A DNA stretch of 64,000 nt, from the NCBI GenBank assembly GCA_000153445.1, contig CH672400.1, forward strand, positions 155,359-219,358, given 5' to 3'. A program made the translations under genes and the position numbers. This stretch comes from a gamma proteobacterium HTCC2207 (GTDB lineage Bacteria > Pseudomonadota > Gammaproteobacteria > Pseudomonadales > Porticoccaceae). Of the stretch, positions 26,567 through 36,204 are shown piece after piece (within the stretch, counting starts at the first letter, position 1; every line of letters begins with the position of its first letter). The notes under the pieces are model-generated. The model was not told the origin of the DNA and searched no databases. It was given only the letters and a program-made list of their open reading frames with translations.

Positions 26567-26968
26567 CTACTGAAGAATATTTTGTATCCAATTGATGCTA
26601 TACATGCCTGACGATTGCCTATGAGGCTTGGCGGGGCTTATAGCTACAGCATCAAAGCGGCCACTGACTCTTTCAGTAAGGCCTTCACGCTGCATATAAG
26701 CCTGAGCTGCGGAACTTAAGCGCTGACATTTTTGCGCTGTAATAGACTCCTCAGCGGTGCCAAAGTTCAGATTGCTACGAAAGCGAACTTCGACAAATAC
26801 CAAAACCGCATTATCCCGCATAATCAGATCAATTTCGCCCCTGCGGGTGCGAAAGTTTTTTACCACCAACTCCAGGCCTTTAGCCTGCAAAAAATCCAGC
26901 GCCAACTGCTCAGCTTCGGCACCGCTCAATCGCTCTTTTTTGTTGTTTGGGAATATCCCTGTCCCCAT
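26567..26968 (-). CDS. yraN: YraN family (UPF0102) putative endonuclease
   Basis: A 133-residue protein with a PD-(D/E)xK-like core: GAEAEQLALDFLQAKGLELVVKNFRTRRGEIDLIMRDNAVLVFVEVRFR, in which E, D and E-x-R/K positions match the restriction-endonuclease-like fold. Function in cells is unknown. The 85-bp gap to lpoA upstream is almost entirely a 15-bp tandem repeat. Confidence 0.93.
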   Translation of the reverse strand: MGTGIFPNNKKERLSGAEAEQLALDFLQAKGLELVVKNFRTRRGEIDLIMRDNAVLVFVEVRFRSNLNFGTAEESITAQKCQRLSSAAQAYMQREGLTERVSGRFDAVAISPAKPHRQSSGMYSINWIQNILQ

Positions 26969-26977
26969 AATACTTTT

Positions 26978-27052
26978 CCTGAAAAGATGGCTCCTAAAAA
27001 GATAGCGCCTGAAAAGATAGCGCCTGAAAAGTTAGCGCCTAAAAGGGTGGTC
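26978..27052. repeat. 15-bp tandem repeat filling the lpoA-yraN gap
   Basis: Five units related to CCTGAAAAGATAGCG (26978-26992, 26993-27007, 27008-27022, 27023-27037, 27038-27052); the central ones differ at one or two bases and the outer ones are more diverged. The array occupies nearly the whole intergenic stretch. Confidence 0.92.
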
Positions 27053-27053
27053 T

Positions 27054-28919
27054 CTAGGGTTGCGTTGGCACCACCCGGCCCTTTTCAAAGACCGCCCATT
27101 TTTCTGTTCGCTTTATACTTCCCTCTGACAGTCGCAGCATGCCTGTTGCGCCGAATACAGGCAGCGCATCGGGTCTGGCGAGTTCCTCGAGTAGGGCATG
27201 CAGTAAAAAGGCATCGTATCCGAGGGCATAGAGTTGACGATAGGCGGTGGGTAGACGCAGATCTGGCTTCAGTGGCCGAGGCATATGGCCTTCCAGAGTC
27301 CAGGGCATAGCACTAAATTTGATGCCACTGAGATCGCGGTTGAGTTCGATCTGTTGAGTTCCGCTGTATATGTGCGAAGTAGCATAGACAGGAACATCAC
27401 CGGCATAGAGAAAATCCAAGGCCGGTTTTATCTGGCGTACTTTTTCCGAATAACCGAGAACTATTACTAGGTCTATATCCTGCCGCCGCCTCGGGATAGA
27501 GCTAAGACTGCGGTTTACTGAACGTCTAAGCGCCAGACTGCGTTGCTCACTGAGGTCAATTTCCAGTGGTCTCTGCAGTAGCCGCGTAAAATCATTGACA
27601 CTATTGGGGTAGGATATTGCGTCAATCACTGCACCCCCCTTGGTCGTCCAGTAATCAATAAAATGCTCTCGAGCGCGGAGGCCCCAGCCGTTCTCCGGGG
27701 CAATCAGCAACACATTTCTCTGTCCTTGAATCCAAGCTTGATCTGCAAGTTGACTGATTTCATCCAGTGCAGAGAGACCAAATTGCAGTAAGTTCTCAGT
27801 AACAGTTAACTGATCTTCGTCTAGCCGATTGAGGGTCAGGGTAGGGACCTGTAAACGCGGGCTAGCTGCGAGTTCTTCCACTTGAGACTGGCGCATAGGA
27901 CCAATGACCATATCCGCGCCGCGCTCAATCGCATTGTTGTAGACCTCAGCTACAGGCTGAGACGATGTGTCATAGATAGCTATTTTTGGCAGGCTAGCGC
28001 TCTGAGCTAGATTGTCATAATAGGCGCTGATAAAACCATTCAACACAGTAGTGCTGGGGGTTTCATATTGCCCCTGCATTGGCAGCAGCAGAGCAATATT
28101 CTTCGGTGCCATGGCACCACGGAATCGGCCCTTTAGTGTGGCAGGTGGATTTTTGGCAGCTGGATGTTCCCGCCAGCTCTGCTTCCATACCGCGAAGAAA
28201 TTCTTTTGTGCATTGGGGTCGGCCTGGCGGTAGCGCATGGCTGCGGCCAGTTCCAGCCAGCCAGCCAGCACACTGCGGTCGGTGAGGTCGGTTTGCTGCA
28301 GCTGACTAAATGGTAGTTCATTGAGCTGCAGCCAAAGTTGATCATGCACGGCGGAGATCTGTCGCTGGTCGCTCATTTTTCGCGGATTGTAGAGTTTGCT
28401 CAACTGAATATTATTTTCGATACTGGCTTTTATATGGCCGCCAGCATAGTTAAGTGCGCCTTCAAGGGTCAGAATACGGCGCTGGAAATTTAGCCCTAGG
28501 CTCTGTCGCAACGCCACAAAGCGGATTTCGGTGAGCCTTGCTTTGCCACTGATCAGTTGCAATCCCGCGAGGTCTAGTTCGAGCCCGAGCAAACTGTACT
28601 CGACAAAAAACATATCGTTCAATTGATCGGTAACAATAAGCTGCAGCGTGGTTCTACTCTGTTCGAGATCACCGCCTTGGGCAAATAGAATAGCAATATC
28701 CAGTAACAGATTGTCTCTGCCCTCAGTATCAGTCGATTGTAATCGCGCCAGAGCCACTTCGGCCTGGCTAACTAGAGACTGATTAATTTCGATATTTTCA
28801 GAGTCCAGAGTCACCCGAGCAATTGGGTCTGAATTTTGCGTTGTAGTTGGCGCACAGCCCCCGATAAAGGCTAAGATGGCCAGCGCATAAATCATCGAGA
28901 GAAAAAATCGTTTAGTCAT
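27054..28919 (-). CDS. lpoA: Penicillin-binding protein activator LpoA
   Basis: A 621-residue outer-membrane lipoprotein with lipobox FIGGC (C22), an N-terminal helical TPR-like half (to about residue 275) and a C-terminal periplasmic-binding-protein-like half beginning KNIALLLPMQGQYETPSTTVLNGFISAYYD. LpoA stimulates PBP1A from the outer membrane. Its ATG (28917-28919, reverse strand) shares two bases with the ATG of the divergent rsmI. Confidence 0.93.
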   Translation of the reverse strand: MTKRFFLSMIYALAILAFIGGCAPTTTQNSDPIARVTLDSENIEINQSLVSQAEVALARLQSTDTEGRDNLLLDIAILFAQGGDLEQSRTTLQLIVTDQLNDMFFVEYSLLGLELDLAGLQLISGKARLTEIRFVALRQSLGLNFQRRILTLEGALNYAGGHIKASIENNIQLSKLYNPRKMSDQRQISAVHDQLWLQLNELPFSQLQQTDLTDRSVLAGWLELAAAMRYRQADPNAQKNFFAVWKQSWREHPAAKNPPATLKGRFRGAMAPKNIALLLPMQGQYETPSTTVLNGFISAYYDNLAQSASLPKIAIYDTSSQPVAEVYNNAIERGADMVIGPMRQSQVEELAASPRLQVPTLTLNRLDEDQLTVTENLLQFGLSALDEISQLADQAWIQGQRNVLLIAPENGWGLRAREHFIDYWTTKGGAVIDAISYPNSVNDFTRLLQRPLEIDLSEQRSLALRRSVNRSLSSIPRRRQDIDLVIVLGYSEKVRQIKPALDFLYAGDVPVYATSHIYSGTQQIELNRDLSGIKFSAMPWTLEGHMPRPLKPDLRLPTAYRQLYALGYDAFLLHALLEELARPDALPVFGATGMLRLSEGSIKRTEKWAVFEKGRVVPTQP

Positions 28920-29763
28920 GAACTCAAATCAATCCGGTACGTTGTATGTAGTTGCCACACCCATAGGCAATCTGGGTGATATGGTACCCCGAGCAGTCGA
29001 GATCCTTCAAACAGTGAAGGCCATTGCCTGTGAGGATACCCGTCACAGTAAAAAATTGCTGGATCATTTTCGCATCGATACACCATTGATGGCTTATCAC
29101 GACCACAGCGACAAAAAGAGCAGCCATAAGATTCTAACGCAGCTCAGTGCCGGCAATGATATAGCCTTAATTTCCGATGCCGGAACACCGCTGATTTCCG
29201 ATCCTGGGTATCGCTTGGTACTTGCGGCGCGGCAGCAGGGAATTAATGTTATTCCCGTTCCCGGTGCCTGCGCGGCCATTGCTGCCCTGAGCGTAGCAGG
29301 TTTGCCCACTGACCGATTTAGATTTGTCGGTTTTTTGCCGGCCAAGAGCACACAGCGCAAAAAAGTCCTGCAGGAGCTCGCGGCAGTGCCGGAGACCGTG
29401 GTGTTTTATGAAGCACCCCACCGTATTTTGGACACTCTCAAAGACAGTGTTGAAGTATTTGGTGCTGAACACAGTGGTTTTATCGCTCGCGAGTTGAGCA
29501 AAACCTTTGAGACCTATCTCCATGGCACGCTGGCTGAATTAGTCAGCATAGTTGAAGCTGATAGCAATCAGCAGCGCGGTGAAATCGTCCTGGTATTAGC
29601 CGGCCGAGAAGAGACCGAGAGCACCGTAACAGTCGACGGTGAGCGAGTCCTGCGCCTCTTGTTAGCTGAATTACCAACCGCTAAGGCGGCGGCACTGACT
29701 GCCAAAATTACCGGCGGTGACAAAAAGCAGTTCTATCAAATGGCGCTGGCACTGAAAGATTAA
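28918..29763 (+). CDS. rsmI: 16S rRNA (cytidine-1402 2'-O) methyltransferase RsmI
   Basis: A 281-residue tetrapyrrole-methylase-fold enzyme: LYVVATPIGNLGDMVPRAVEIL, ACEDTRHSKKLLDHF, ISDAGTPLISDPGYRLV and the C-terminal region LPTAKAAALTAKITGGDKKQFYQMAL. It methylates C1402 in the decoding centre. It is divergent from lpoA, and the two start codons overlap in CATG, so its ribosome-binding and promoter sequences must lie inside lpoA. A purine stretch GAGAGAAAAAA begins about 20 bp before the ATG. Confidence 0.96.
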   Translation: MNSNQSGTLYVVATPIGNLGDMVPRAVEILQTVKAIACEDTRHSKKLLDHFRIDTPLMAYHDHSDKKSSHKILTQLSAGNDIALISDAGTPLISDPGYRLVLAARQQGINVIPVPGACAAIAALSVAGLPTDRFRFVGFLPAKSTQRKKVLQELAAVPETVVFYEAPHRILDTLKDSVEVFGAEHSGFIARELSKTFETYLHGTLAELVSIVEADSNQQRGEIVLVLAGREETESTVTVDGERVLRLLLAELPTAKAAALTAKITGGDKKQFYQMALALKD

Positions 29764-29785
29764 TCTGGGCATTTAGCGATTAAAA

Positions 29786-29811
29786 AGGGCTAGCTCATTC
29801 GAACTAGCCCT
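29786..29811 (-). terminator. Intrinsic terminator downstream of maeB
   Basis: AGGGCTAG (29786-29793) pairs with CTAGCCCT (29804-29811). Read leftward, the stem is followed by TTTTT, so it ends maeB transcription between the convergent maeB and rsmI genes. Confidence 0.85.
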
Positions 29812-29840
29812 CCGTAGTACCATTTTATGTCTTTAGGTAA

Positions 29841-32111
29841 TTACTTGCTGTGCTGAATATCGGCGACAGTGAGTGCGGTCATATTGAAGATACCCCGCGA
29901 AGATACCGACGGAATCACAATATGCGCCGGCTTGCTAAAGCCATTGATAAAGGGCCCGATCAATAACGCATCGGTTAGCGAGCGAATCAATCCCATGGCA
30001 ATATTCGCAGCATCCAAATTAGGCATAACCAATACATTGGCGCGGCCCTCTAGGGTCGATTTTGAGTATATGGTTTTGCGCAATTTCGGATTCAGAGCAC
30101 TGAGTACATGCATCTCACCGTCTATTTCCAACTCGGGATGAGCGTCTCGCAACAGCTCGCTGGCTCTGCGCATTTTCCGTGCCGAGGCCGTATTGGCAGT
30201 ACCAAAATTTGAGTGGGATAGCAGGGCCACCTTGGGCTCAATACCAAAGCGCTTAACGAGATCTATACTGGCTTCAGTAATCTGCACCAGCTCTTCGGCA
30301 GTGGGATCCACATTCATTGCTGTATCAGCCAAGAATAACGGGCCATCTGGCATCAGCAATACTGCAGCAGATGAAACCAACTGCTCTTTATGGGCAGGGC
30401 CGAGTAGATGCATGATTTCACGCAGGTGAAAATCAAAGCGACCCACCTTGCCGCAAATAAGGCCATCGGCTTCGCCGCGGGCAACCATAACGGCGGCTAT
30501 GGCAGTTTGATCGTCGCGCATTATCTTGCGCGCAGCATCCACAGAGACACCGTGACGACCCACGCTCTGGTGATAGAAGGCCGCGTACTGTTCGTGTCGA
30601 TCATTATTGCTGGGGTCAAATATTTCCACGTCTTTGTCCAGATCGATACGCAAACCTAGGCGGTCAATTTTTTGTTCCATACCCGCGCGGCGGCCAACCA
30701 GAATCGGTGTGGCAATCTGCTCGTCCAATACTGCTTGCACCGCCAGCAGCACATCGTCGTTTTCCCCTTCGGCGTAGACAATACGCGCCGGCGCTTTTTT
30801 CGCCATTTCAATAATCGGCTGCATAAACAACCCAGCCTGATTAACAAACTCATTGAGCGTCTGACGATAGGCTTCTAAGTCTTCGATGGGGCGTGTAGCG
30901 ACACCGCTTTCCATCGCCGCTTTAACCACGGCCATGGGCACCACTTCAATCAGGCGTGGATCAAAGGCTTTGGGAATAAGATATTCAGGGCCAAATTTAA
31001 GTGCTTCATCGGCGTAGGCCGCAGCGACTACATCAGAGGTTTCCATAGTGGCCAGATCGGCAATGGCTCGCACCGCTGCCATTTTCATCTCTTCATTAAT
31101 GGTCGATGCGCCGCAGTCCAGTGCACCGCGGAAAATAAACGGGAAGCAGAGAACATTGTTCACCTGATTGGGATAGTCAGAGCGACCAGTGGCCAAAATC
31201 GCGTCGGGGCGAGCGGCCATAGCGTCTTCTGGCATGATCTCTGGAATGGGATTCGACATGGCGAGAATAATTGGCTTTTCGCCCATCTTTTTCAGTAATT
31301 CGCCATTTAATACGCCGGGGCCTGAGAGCCCCATAAACAGATCAGCGCCTTCGATAGCATCGTCGATCGTGCGATCGCTAGTCTCTACTGCGTAATCTTC
31401 TTTCCAGGGATTCATACCCTCTTTACGGCCGGCATAGATAACACCAGTGCGGTCGATCATGCGCACATTTTTCTTTTGTAGACCCATGCTTACCAGCAGG
31501 TCGACGCAGGCGATACTGGCAGCGCCCGCACCTGAGACCACAAGCTTAACGTCTTCGAACTTCTTCTCGACTATACGCAGGCCGTTATAGATAGCGGCGG
31601 CGGCAACAATGGCGGTGCCGTGTTGATCGTCGTGAAATACCGGAATCTTCATGCGCTCGCGAAGTTTTTTCTCAACCATAAAACACTCGGGCGCCTTGAT
31701 ATCTTCAAGGTTGATGCCACCAAAGGTTGGTTCTAGGGCAGCGATAATATCGACCAGCTTATCCACATCTGTTTCGTCTACTTCAATATCGAAGACATCG
31801 ATATTGGCAAACTTCTTAAACAGAACTGCCTTACCTTCCATTACCGGCTTCGAGGCCAGTGGGCCAATATTACCCAGACCTAGCACAGCAGTACCGTTGG
31901 TAATAACCGCGACCAGATTGCCTCGTGATGTAACCGAGGCGACTTCGGTGGGATTCTCGACAATCAATTCGCAGGCGTGTGCCACACCAGGAGAATAAGC
32001 TAGGGATAAATCACGCTTATTGGCCAGAGGTTTGGTCGGGCGAATCTCTAATTTACCCGGTGTTGGATGGGTGTGATATTTAAGTGCGGCTTCTTTAAAT
32101 GAGTCGGTCAT
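29841..32111 (-). CDS. maeB: NADP-dependent malic enzyme with C-terminal phosphotransacetylase-like domain
   Basis: The preferred start is ATG at 32109-32111 ([13 protein letters not shown]), preceded by AGGAAA, giving 756 residues, the usual MaeB length. An upstream in-frame start at 32171 adds an atypical leader. Residues 1-425 form the malic enzyme ([38 protein letters not shown], nucleotide-binding VVSGAGAAS); the rest resembles phosphotransacetylase ([43 protein letters not shown]), a regulatory module in this family. It converts malate to pyruvate and CO2 with NADPH formation. Confidence 0.96.
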   Translation of the reverse strand: MTDSFKEAALKYHTHPTPGKLEIRPTKPLANKRDLSLAYSPGVAHACELIVENPTEVASVTSRGNLVAVITNGTAVLGLGNIGPLASKPVMEGKAVLFKKFANIDVFDIEVDETDVDKLVDIIAALEPTFGGINLEDIKAPECFMVEKKLRERMKIPVFHDDQHGTAIVAAAAIYNGLRIVEKKFEDVKLVVSGAGAASIACVDLLVSMGLQKKNVRMIDRTGVIYAGRKEGMNPWKEDYAVETSDRTIDDAIEGADLFMGLSGPGVLNGELLKKMGEKPIILAMSNPIPEIMPEDAMAARPDAILATGRSDYPNQVNNVLCFPFIFRGALDCGASTINEEMKMAAVRAIADLATMETSDVVAAAYADEALKFGPEYLIPKAFDPRLIEVVPMAVVKAAMESGVATRPIEDLEAYRQTLNEFVNQAGLFMQPIIEMAKKAPARIVYAEGENDDVLLAVQAVLDEQIATPILVGRRAGMEQKIDRLGLRIDLDKDVEIFDPSNNDRHEQYAAFYHQSVGRHGVSVDAARKIMRDDQTAIAAVMVARGEADGLICGKVGRFDFHLREIMHLLGPAHKEQLVSSAAVLLMPDGPLFLADTAMNVDPTAEELVQITEASIDLVKRFGIEPKVALLSHSNFGTANTASARKMRRASELLRDAHPELEIDGEMHVLSALNPKLRKTIYSKSTLEGRANVLVMPNLDAANIAMGLIRSLTDALLIGPFINGFSKPAHIVIPSVSSRGIFNMTALTVADIQHSK

Positions 32112-32247
32112 CTGTTCGAATTTCCTGTTACGGTATGAGAGTGCAATGGATAAGATTTGGTTGGTATACACTTGTATTTACAGTAATAAAACTAGTGGTA
32201 TAGACTAATCCTGTAAGCTGATCCACTTATCTTTCACACAGTTTAAC

Positions 32248-32285
32248 GCGGCCTCGATATAAATAGCTACGAGCCTCGAGGCCGC
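32248..32285. other. GC-rich inverted repeat upstream of the protease gene
   Basis: GCGGCCTCG (32248-32256) pairs perfectly with CGAGGCCGC (32277-32285) across a 20-bp loop. It lies in the gap between the maeB start and the protease gene, with no T-run on either side. It could be an operator or an RNA hairpin. It also makes the TTG at 32288 an unlikely start codon. Confidence 0.6.
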
Positions 32286-32344
32286 ACTTGAAATACTTGG
32301 GATCTATTGAAAGAATACCTCTGTATAACAACAGGAATTTCATA

Positions 32345-33697
32345 TTGAGCGTCGCTAAAAATACCCTTCATGGCCAGTTCGGTCGATTGACAGCTCTGCT
32401 CATCACTTCTTTACTCATAGTGTTTTTACTCTGCAGACCGACCCCAGGTTTCGGCCAAGGCAATAGCGCCCGCACGTTGTTCGCCGATAACAAAGCCGGC
32501 ATCCTGCAAATTAGAATTATTGATATTACCTCCGGTAGCAAAAGCGCTATTGGGTCGGGCTTTGTGGTCAACGACAACGGCCTGATTGCGACCAATTACC
32601 ATGTGGTGCAAATGGCTGCCAGCAAGCCTGAGCAATATCGCATTGAATATCTCAGCGCCAGTGGTGCGGCTGGGAGCCTAAATCTGGTTGATGTGGATGT
32701 GGTCAATGATCTGGCCCTAGTTAAGATCACTAGCCAGACTAGCAGTCAGACGAGTAGCGAAATTGCCGCGGTACTGCCCTTTGCGGCAGCTGAGCCAGCT
32801 ATAGGTGTGCCAGTCTATGCCCTGGGTAACCCACTGGATTTGGGTTTAACCGTGGTGCCTGGAACCTATAATGGCATCAATCAAACGAGCTATCATCCGC
32901 GAGTGCACTTTACCGGTTCACTTAATTCGGGAATGAGTGGCGGACCCACTCTCAACCAAGCTGGCGAAGTTGTGGGCATCAATGTCTCCACTGCAGGCAA
33001 TCAGGTTAGTTTTTTAGTGCCGGTTGCCGCTTTGCAGCAGCTGGTTGCCGAGCAGCAGCTGCGTGGCCAGAGCGTGGATAATATGGCGCTGCGAATTGGC
33101 CAACAGTTGCTTGCCGATCAGGAGAAAAAATTTGCTCAGCTGCTGAGTCTCGACTGGCCGACCATTGCTCTGGGTGAGGCCTCTGTGGTCAATGAGTTGT
33201 CGCCCTTTTTCAGATGTTGGGGCGGGTCCAATAGCAGTTCCGACAAGGAGCAGTTACTCAATGCCGATCGCACCTGTCGCAGTGAGGATAATATTTATCT
33301 CAATGAGAAATTTAATAGTGGTGTGATTGAACATCAGTTCTTTTGGCTGGAGACAGACAAGCTTAATGCCCCGCAGTTTTACACCTACTACAGTCGGCTA
33401 TTCGATGACTTTGCTCCGGGCAACAAGGCTCGTGAAAAAGATGTGGGTGACTACCAGTGCGATACCCAGTTTGTCGCGGTGAACAATGCCGGGGCAAAGC
33501 CTCAGCGCAAGACTAAGGCCGTGTTTTGTGCCCGGGCTTACAAAGACTATCCACAGCTCTACGATGTGTTGTTTTTACAGGGCACTGTGGATGATTCCCG
33601 CGCTGCTTTTATCAGTCACTTTACCCTAGCTGGCGTGAGTCGCGATAACGCTAAAGCCTATGCGCGCAAGTTTATGGAGGTGGCGCAATGGCGGTAA
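32345..33697 (+). CDS. Secreted trypsin-like serine protease with a cysteine-containing C-terminal domain
   Basis: The preferred start is TTG at 32345 with CAGGAAT upstream (450 aa); TTG at 32288 gives a longer frame. A signal peptide (LTALLITSLLIVFLLC...GFGQ) is followed by a chymotrypsin-fold domain with the triad His in ATNYHVV, Asp in NDLALVKI and Ser in NSGMSGGP. No PDZ domain follows. Instead about 190 residues carry four cysteines (about 291, 311, 372, 394) that could form disulfides in the periplasm, with no family I recognise. The gene overlaps the next one, an FHA membrane protein, by 10 bp, so the two products are probably made together. Confidence 0.8.
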   Translation: MSVAKNTLHGQFGRLTALLITSLLIVFLLCRPTPGFGQGNSARTLFADNKAGILQIRIIDITSGSKSAIGSGFVVNDNGLIATNYHVVQMAASKPEQYRIEYLSASGAAGSLNLVDVDVVNDLALVKITSQTSSQTSSEIAAVLPFAAAEPAIGVPVYALGNPLDLGLTVVPGTYNGINQTSYHPRVHFTGSLNSGMSGGPTLNQAGEVVGINVSTAGNQVSFLVPVAALQQLVAEQQLRGQSVDNMALRIGQQLLADQEKKFAQLLSLDWPTIALGEASVVNELSPFFRCWGGSNSSSDKEQLLNADRTCRSEDNIYLNEKFNSGVIEHQFFWLETDKLNAPQFYTYYSRLFDDFAPGNKAREKDVGDYQCDTQFVAVNNAGAKPQRKTKAVFCARAYKDYPQLYDVLFLQGTVDDSRAAFISHFTLAGVSRDNAKAYARKFMEVAQWR

Positions 33698-34668
33698 TTA
33701 TTGAACTGCTCGGCTGGGGCGGTAAGCGTCAACGCTATTTTAGGGTTGAAACCAGCTCGGTTACTATTGGCCGTGGCTATGAAAATGATGTGGTTCTCGA
33801 TGACGCACATATTTCACCAAATCATCTGCGTCTAGATGCTGCTAGCGGAGGTTGGCAGCTGACTGATTTACAGAGCCTTAATGGTGTTGAGATTGTTAAA
33901 AATCCGAGCTCGCCTAGCGCTCAGATATTACGCTCCGACTCACCCATTTTGATCGGTGAGGGGGCTGAGATAAAAGTTGGCCGCACCAGACTGCGCATTC
34001 TGTCGGACAATCATCCAGTGGATGCCGCAAAAGTGCTGCATCATCTAGAACAGGATGCCGGTAAGTTAAATCGATTATCTATCTGGCTGCCGCTGTTTCT
34101 GATTAGTCTGGGGGTGGAAATTGCCGCTCTCTATTCCAGCAGTTTTATTGAGTGGCAGTGGAAAAATGTCTTCTCGACGATTCTTAGCACTCAGGCATTA
34201 CTGTTGTTCCTGGCCCTATTCTGGGGAACTATGGGTCGTTTCCTGCGCGGCGAGAGTCAGTTCTTAAGTCATTACTGTTTAATTTTGCTCGCTGGTCTGG
34301 TCTATTCCCTGGCAGATTTACTAATCGGAATGCTGGGATATAACGCCGGTACTGAGATGGTTATACTGATTCTGTCACCCTTAAATGCGCTGTTAATTTT
34401 GGCGTTTTTACTCTCAGCTAACTTTGCTCTGGCGACAAATATGATGCCCCGCCAGCGTTGGATTTCGTCCCTAGGCTTTGTAATGTTGATCATTGTTGTT
34501 AGTATCAGCGCCCAGTTAAAAGGCTGGGGCGAATTTTCTCCCTACCCGGATTATTTCTCTGGTCTTGAGGTTCCTGCGCTGCAGTTTGCCAGTGCAGAAC
34601 CTGCAGATGATTTTATTGCCAATTTTGACATGATTTTTACAGAGGCTGATCGTCTAGCAATCGATTAG
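33688..34668 (+). CDS. FHA-domain membrane protein coupled to the protease gene
   Basis: A 326-residue protein. Residues 20-110 form a forkhead-associated domain (VTIGRGYENDVVLDDAHISPNHLRLD, DLQSLNGVEIV), which in known cases binds phosphothreonine. After a linker come about five hydrophobic segments (about 128-148, 158-178, 190-212, 220-245, 262-280), then a polar tail. The ATG lies inside the 3' end of the protease gene. The pairing of a secreted protease with a membrane FHA protein suggests signalling across the envelope, but partners are unknown. The stop codon lies within a short duplicated 11-mer. Confidence 0.8.
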   Translation: MAVIIELLGWGGKRQRYFRVETSSVTIGRGYENDVVLDDAHISPNHLRLDAASGGWQLTDLQSLNGVEIVKNPSSPSAQILRSDSPILIGEGAEIKVGRTRLRILSDNHPVDAAKVLHHLEQDAGKLNRLSIWLPLFLISLGVEIAALYSSSFIEWQWKNVFSTILSTQALLLFLALFWGTMGRFLRGESQFLSHYCLILLAGLVYSLADLLIGMLGYNAGTEMVILILSPLNALLILAFLLSANFALATNMMPRQRWISSLGFVMLIIVVSISAQLKGWGEFSPYPDYFSGLEVPALQFASAEPADDFIANFDMIFTEADRLAID

Positions 34669-34680
34669 AAATCGATTAGA
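34659..34680. repeat. 11-bp direct duplication over the FHA-gene stop
   Basis: AATCGATTAGA occurs twice in tandem (34659-34669, 34670-34680); the first copy holds the TAG stop. The arrangement is like the 13-bp repeat at the first cysE. Confidence 0.9.
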
Positions 34681-34746
34681 AAGGCAGTGACTGAACACGA
34701 AATAGAAAAATAAACGCCGTGATTAAATGGCAAAAAATAATAGGGA

Positions 34747-36201
34747 GTGATCTTGGAAGCATTTGTTAACTATCTTAACGGCATTATCTGGAGTTCAGCA
34801 CTGATCTATCTGTGCCTTGGTACCGGGCTCTACTTTTCACTGCGCACGCGCTTTCTACAAGTTCGCCACTTTGGTCATATGTTAAAAATTATGCGCGAAG
34901 GGAAGAGCTCCGAGGCAGGAGTATCCTCTTTTCAGGCACTGACTATGTCGCTCTCCGGACGGGTGGGTACAGGTAATATTGCTGGTGTCGCAACCGCCAT
35001 CGCCATCGGAGGCCCAGGTGCCGTTTTTTGGATGTGGACCGTTGCCTTTCTCGGCGCATCCACCGCCTATATTGAAGCCACTCTGGCTCAGATTTATAAA
35101 GAGTTAGATGACAATGGCAGCTACCGCGGCGGTCCAGCCTACTATATTGAAAAAGCCATGGGTCAAAAATGGTATGCCTGGACTTTTGCCGTGGCGACTA
35201 TTATTGCCATGGGTTTCTGTCTGCCGGGTATTCAGGCCAACAGCATTGTTGCTGCCATGAACAATGCCTGGGAAATCCCGGCGTTGGGGACTGCTTCGGT
35301 GCTGGCTATTGGCCTGGCGCTGATTGTTATCGGTGGCGTTAAGCGCATCGCCCATTTTGCTCAGGTGGTGGTACCGCTGATGGCGGCTGGGTATATCCTT
35401 ATTGCCTTCACCGTGGTGTTTCTCAATATCGACATGGTACCCACAGTCACTAAATTAATTATCAATAGCGCCTTTGGCCTAGATGCGGGTTACGGTGCCA
35501 TTATTGGTATGGCAGTGGCCTGGGGTGTTAAGCGCGGCGTTTACTCCAATGAAGCGGGACAGGGCAGTGGCCCTCATCCAGCGGCTGCGGCCGAAGTTTC
35601 CCATCCCGCCAAACAGGGTTTGGTACAGGCCTTTTCGGTTTATGTGGACACGCTGCTAATTTGTTCAGCCACCGCCTTTATGATTCTGTTAACTGGCCTC
35701 TACAATGTGGAAGGGGCTGATGGCACGTTCCTCTATCAGGGTCTGCCCGGTGTCGACGTTGGCCCAGCCTATGTCCAAGCTGCATTTGATACAGTGTTGC
35801 CTGGTTTTGGCAGCAGTGTGCTGGCAATTGCGCTGTTGTTTTTTGCCTTCACCACAATTGTTGCCTACTACTACATTGCTGAAACCAATGTGATGTTTAT
35901 TAACCGTAAAGTGCATCGTCCTTGGTTGGCAAATCTGCTTAAAGTGTTGGTGCTGACATCGGTTATGTACGGTGGTCTGAAGAGCGCCGATCTGGCTTGG
36001 GCACTGGGTGATGTGGGCGTAGGTCTTATGGCCTGGTTGAATATAGTCGCGATCCTTATCTTGCAGCGTCCCGCTCTGGTGGCGCTCAAAGATTACGAGC
36101 AGCAGTTGGATGCTGGTGTAGATCCGCAGTTTGATCCCCAGAATTTAGGGATTGAAAAGGCCGATTTCTGGGTGGATAGAAAGAACGCTCAGAGCCAGTA
36201 G
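34747..36201 (+). CDS. AGCS family sodium:alanine symporter
   Basis: A 484-residue transporter with 10-11 membrane segments. The AGCS signature is clear near the N terminus (GRVGTGNIAGVATAIAIGGPGAVFWMW), followed by ATLAQIYKE and GGPAYYIEKAMG, and by GVKRGVYSNEAGQGSGPHPAAAAE. It imports alanine or glycine with Na+. GTG at 34747 or TTG at 34753 could be the start; the TAGGGAG site upstream is better spaced for the TTG. It is convergent with rnt. Confidence 0.93.
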   Translation: MILEAFVNYLNGIIWSSALIYLCLGTGLYFSLRTRFLQVRHFGHMLKIMREGKSSEAGVSSFQALTMSLSGRVGTGNIAGVATAIAIGGPGAVFWMWTVAFLGASTAYIEATLAQIYKELDDNGSYRGGPAYYIEKAMGQKWYAWTFAVATIIAMGFCLPGIQANSIVAAMNNAWEIPALGTASVLAIGLALIVIGGVKRIAHFAQVVVPLMAAGYILIAFTVVFLNIDMVPTVTKLIINSAFGLDAGYGAIIGMAVAWGVKRGVYSNEAGQGSGPHPAAAAEVSHPAKQGLVQAFSVYVDTLLICSATAFMILLTGLYNVEGADGTFLYQGLPGVDVGPAYVQAAFDTVLPGFGSSVLAIALLFFAFTTIVAYYYIAETNVMFINRKVHRPWLANLLKVLVLTSVMYGGLKSADLAWALGDVGVGLMAWLNIVAILILQRPALVALKDYEQQLDAGVDPQFDPQNLGIEKADFWVDRKNAQSQ

Positions 36202-36204
36202 GCG

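Noticed and set aside
26732..27310. Rightward frame containing APEKIAPEKLAPK repeats
   Set aside because: It lies opposite yraN and lpoA and its repeats come from the 15-bp intergenic array; no independent support.
32288..32344. Upstream TTG start for the protease
   Set aside because: It abuts the GC-rich inverted repeat, lacks a ribosome site and puts 19 extra residues before the signal peptide.
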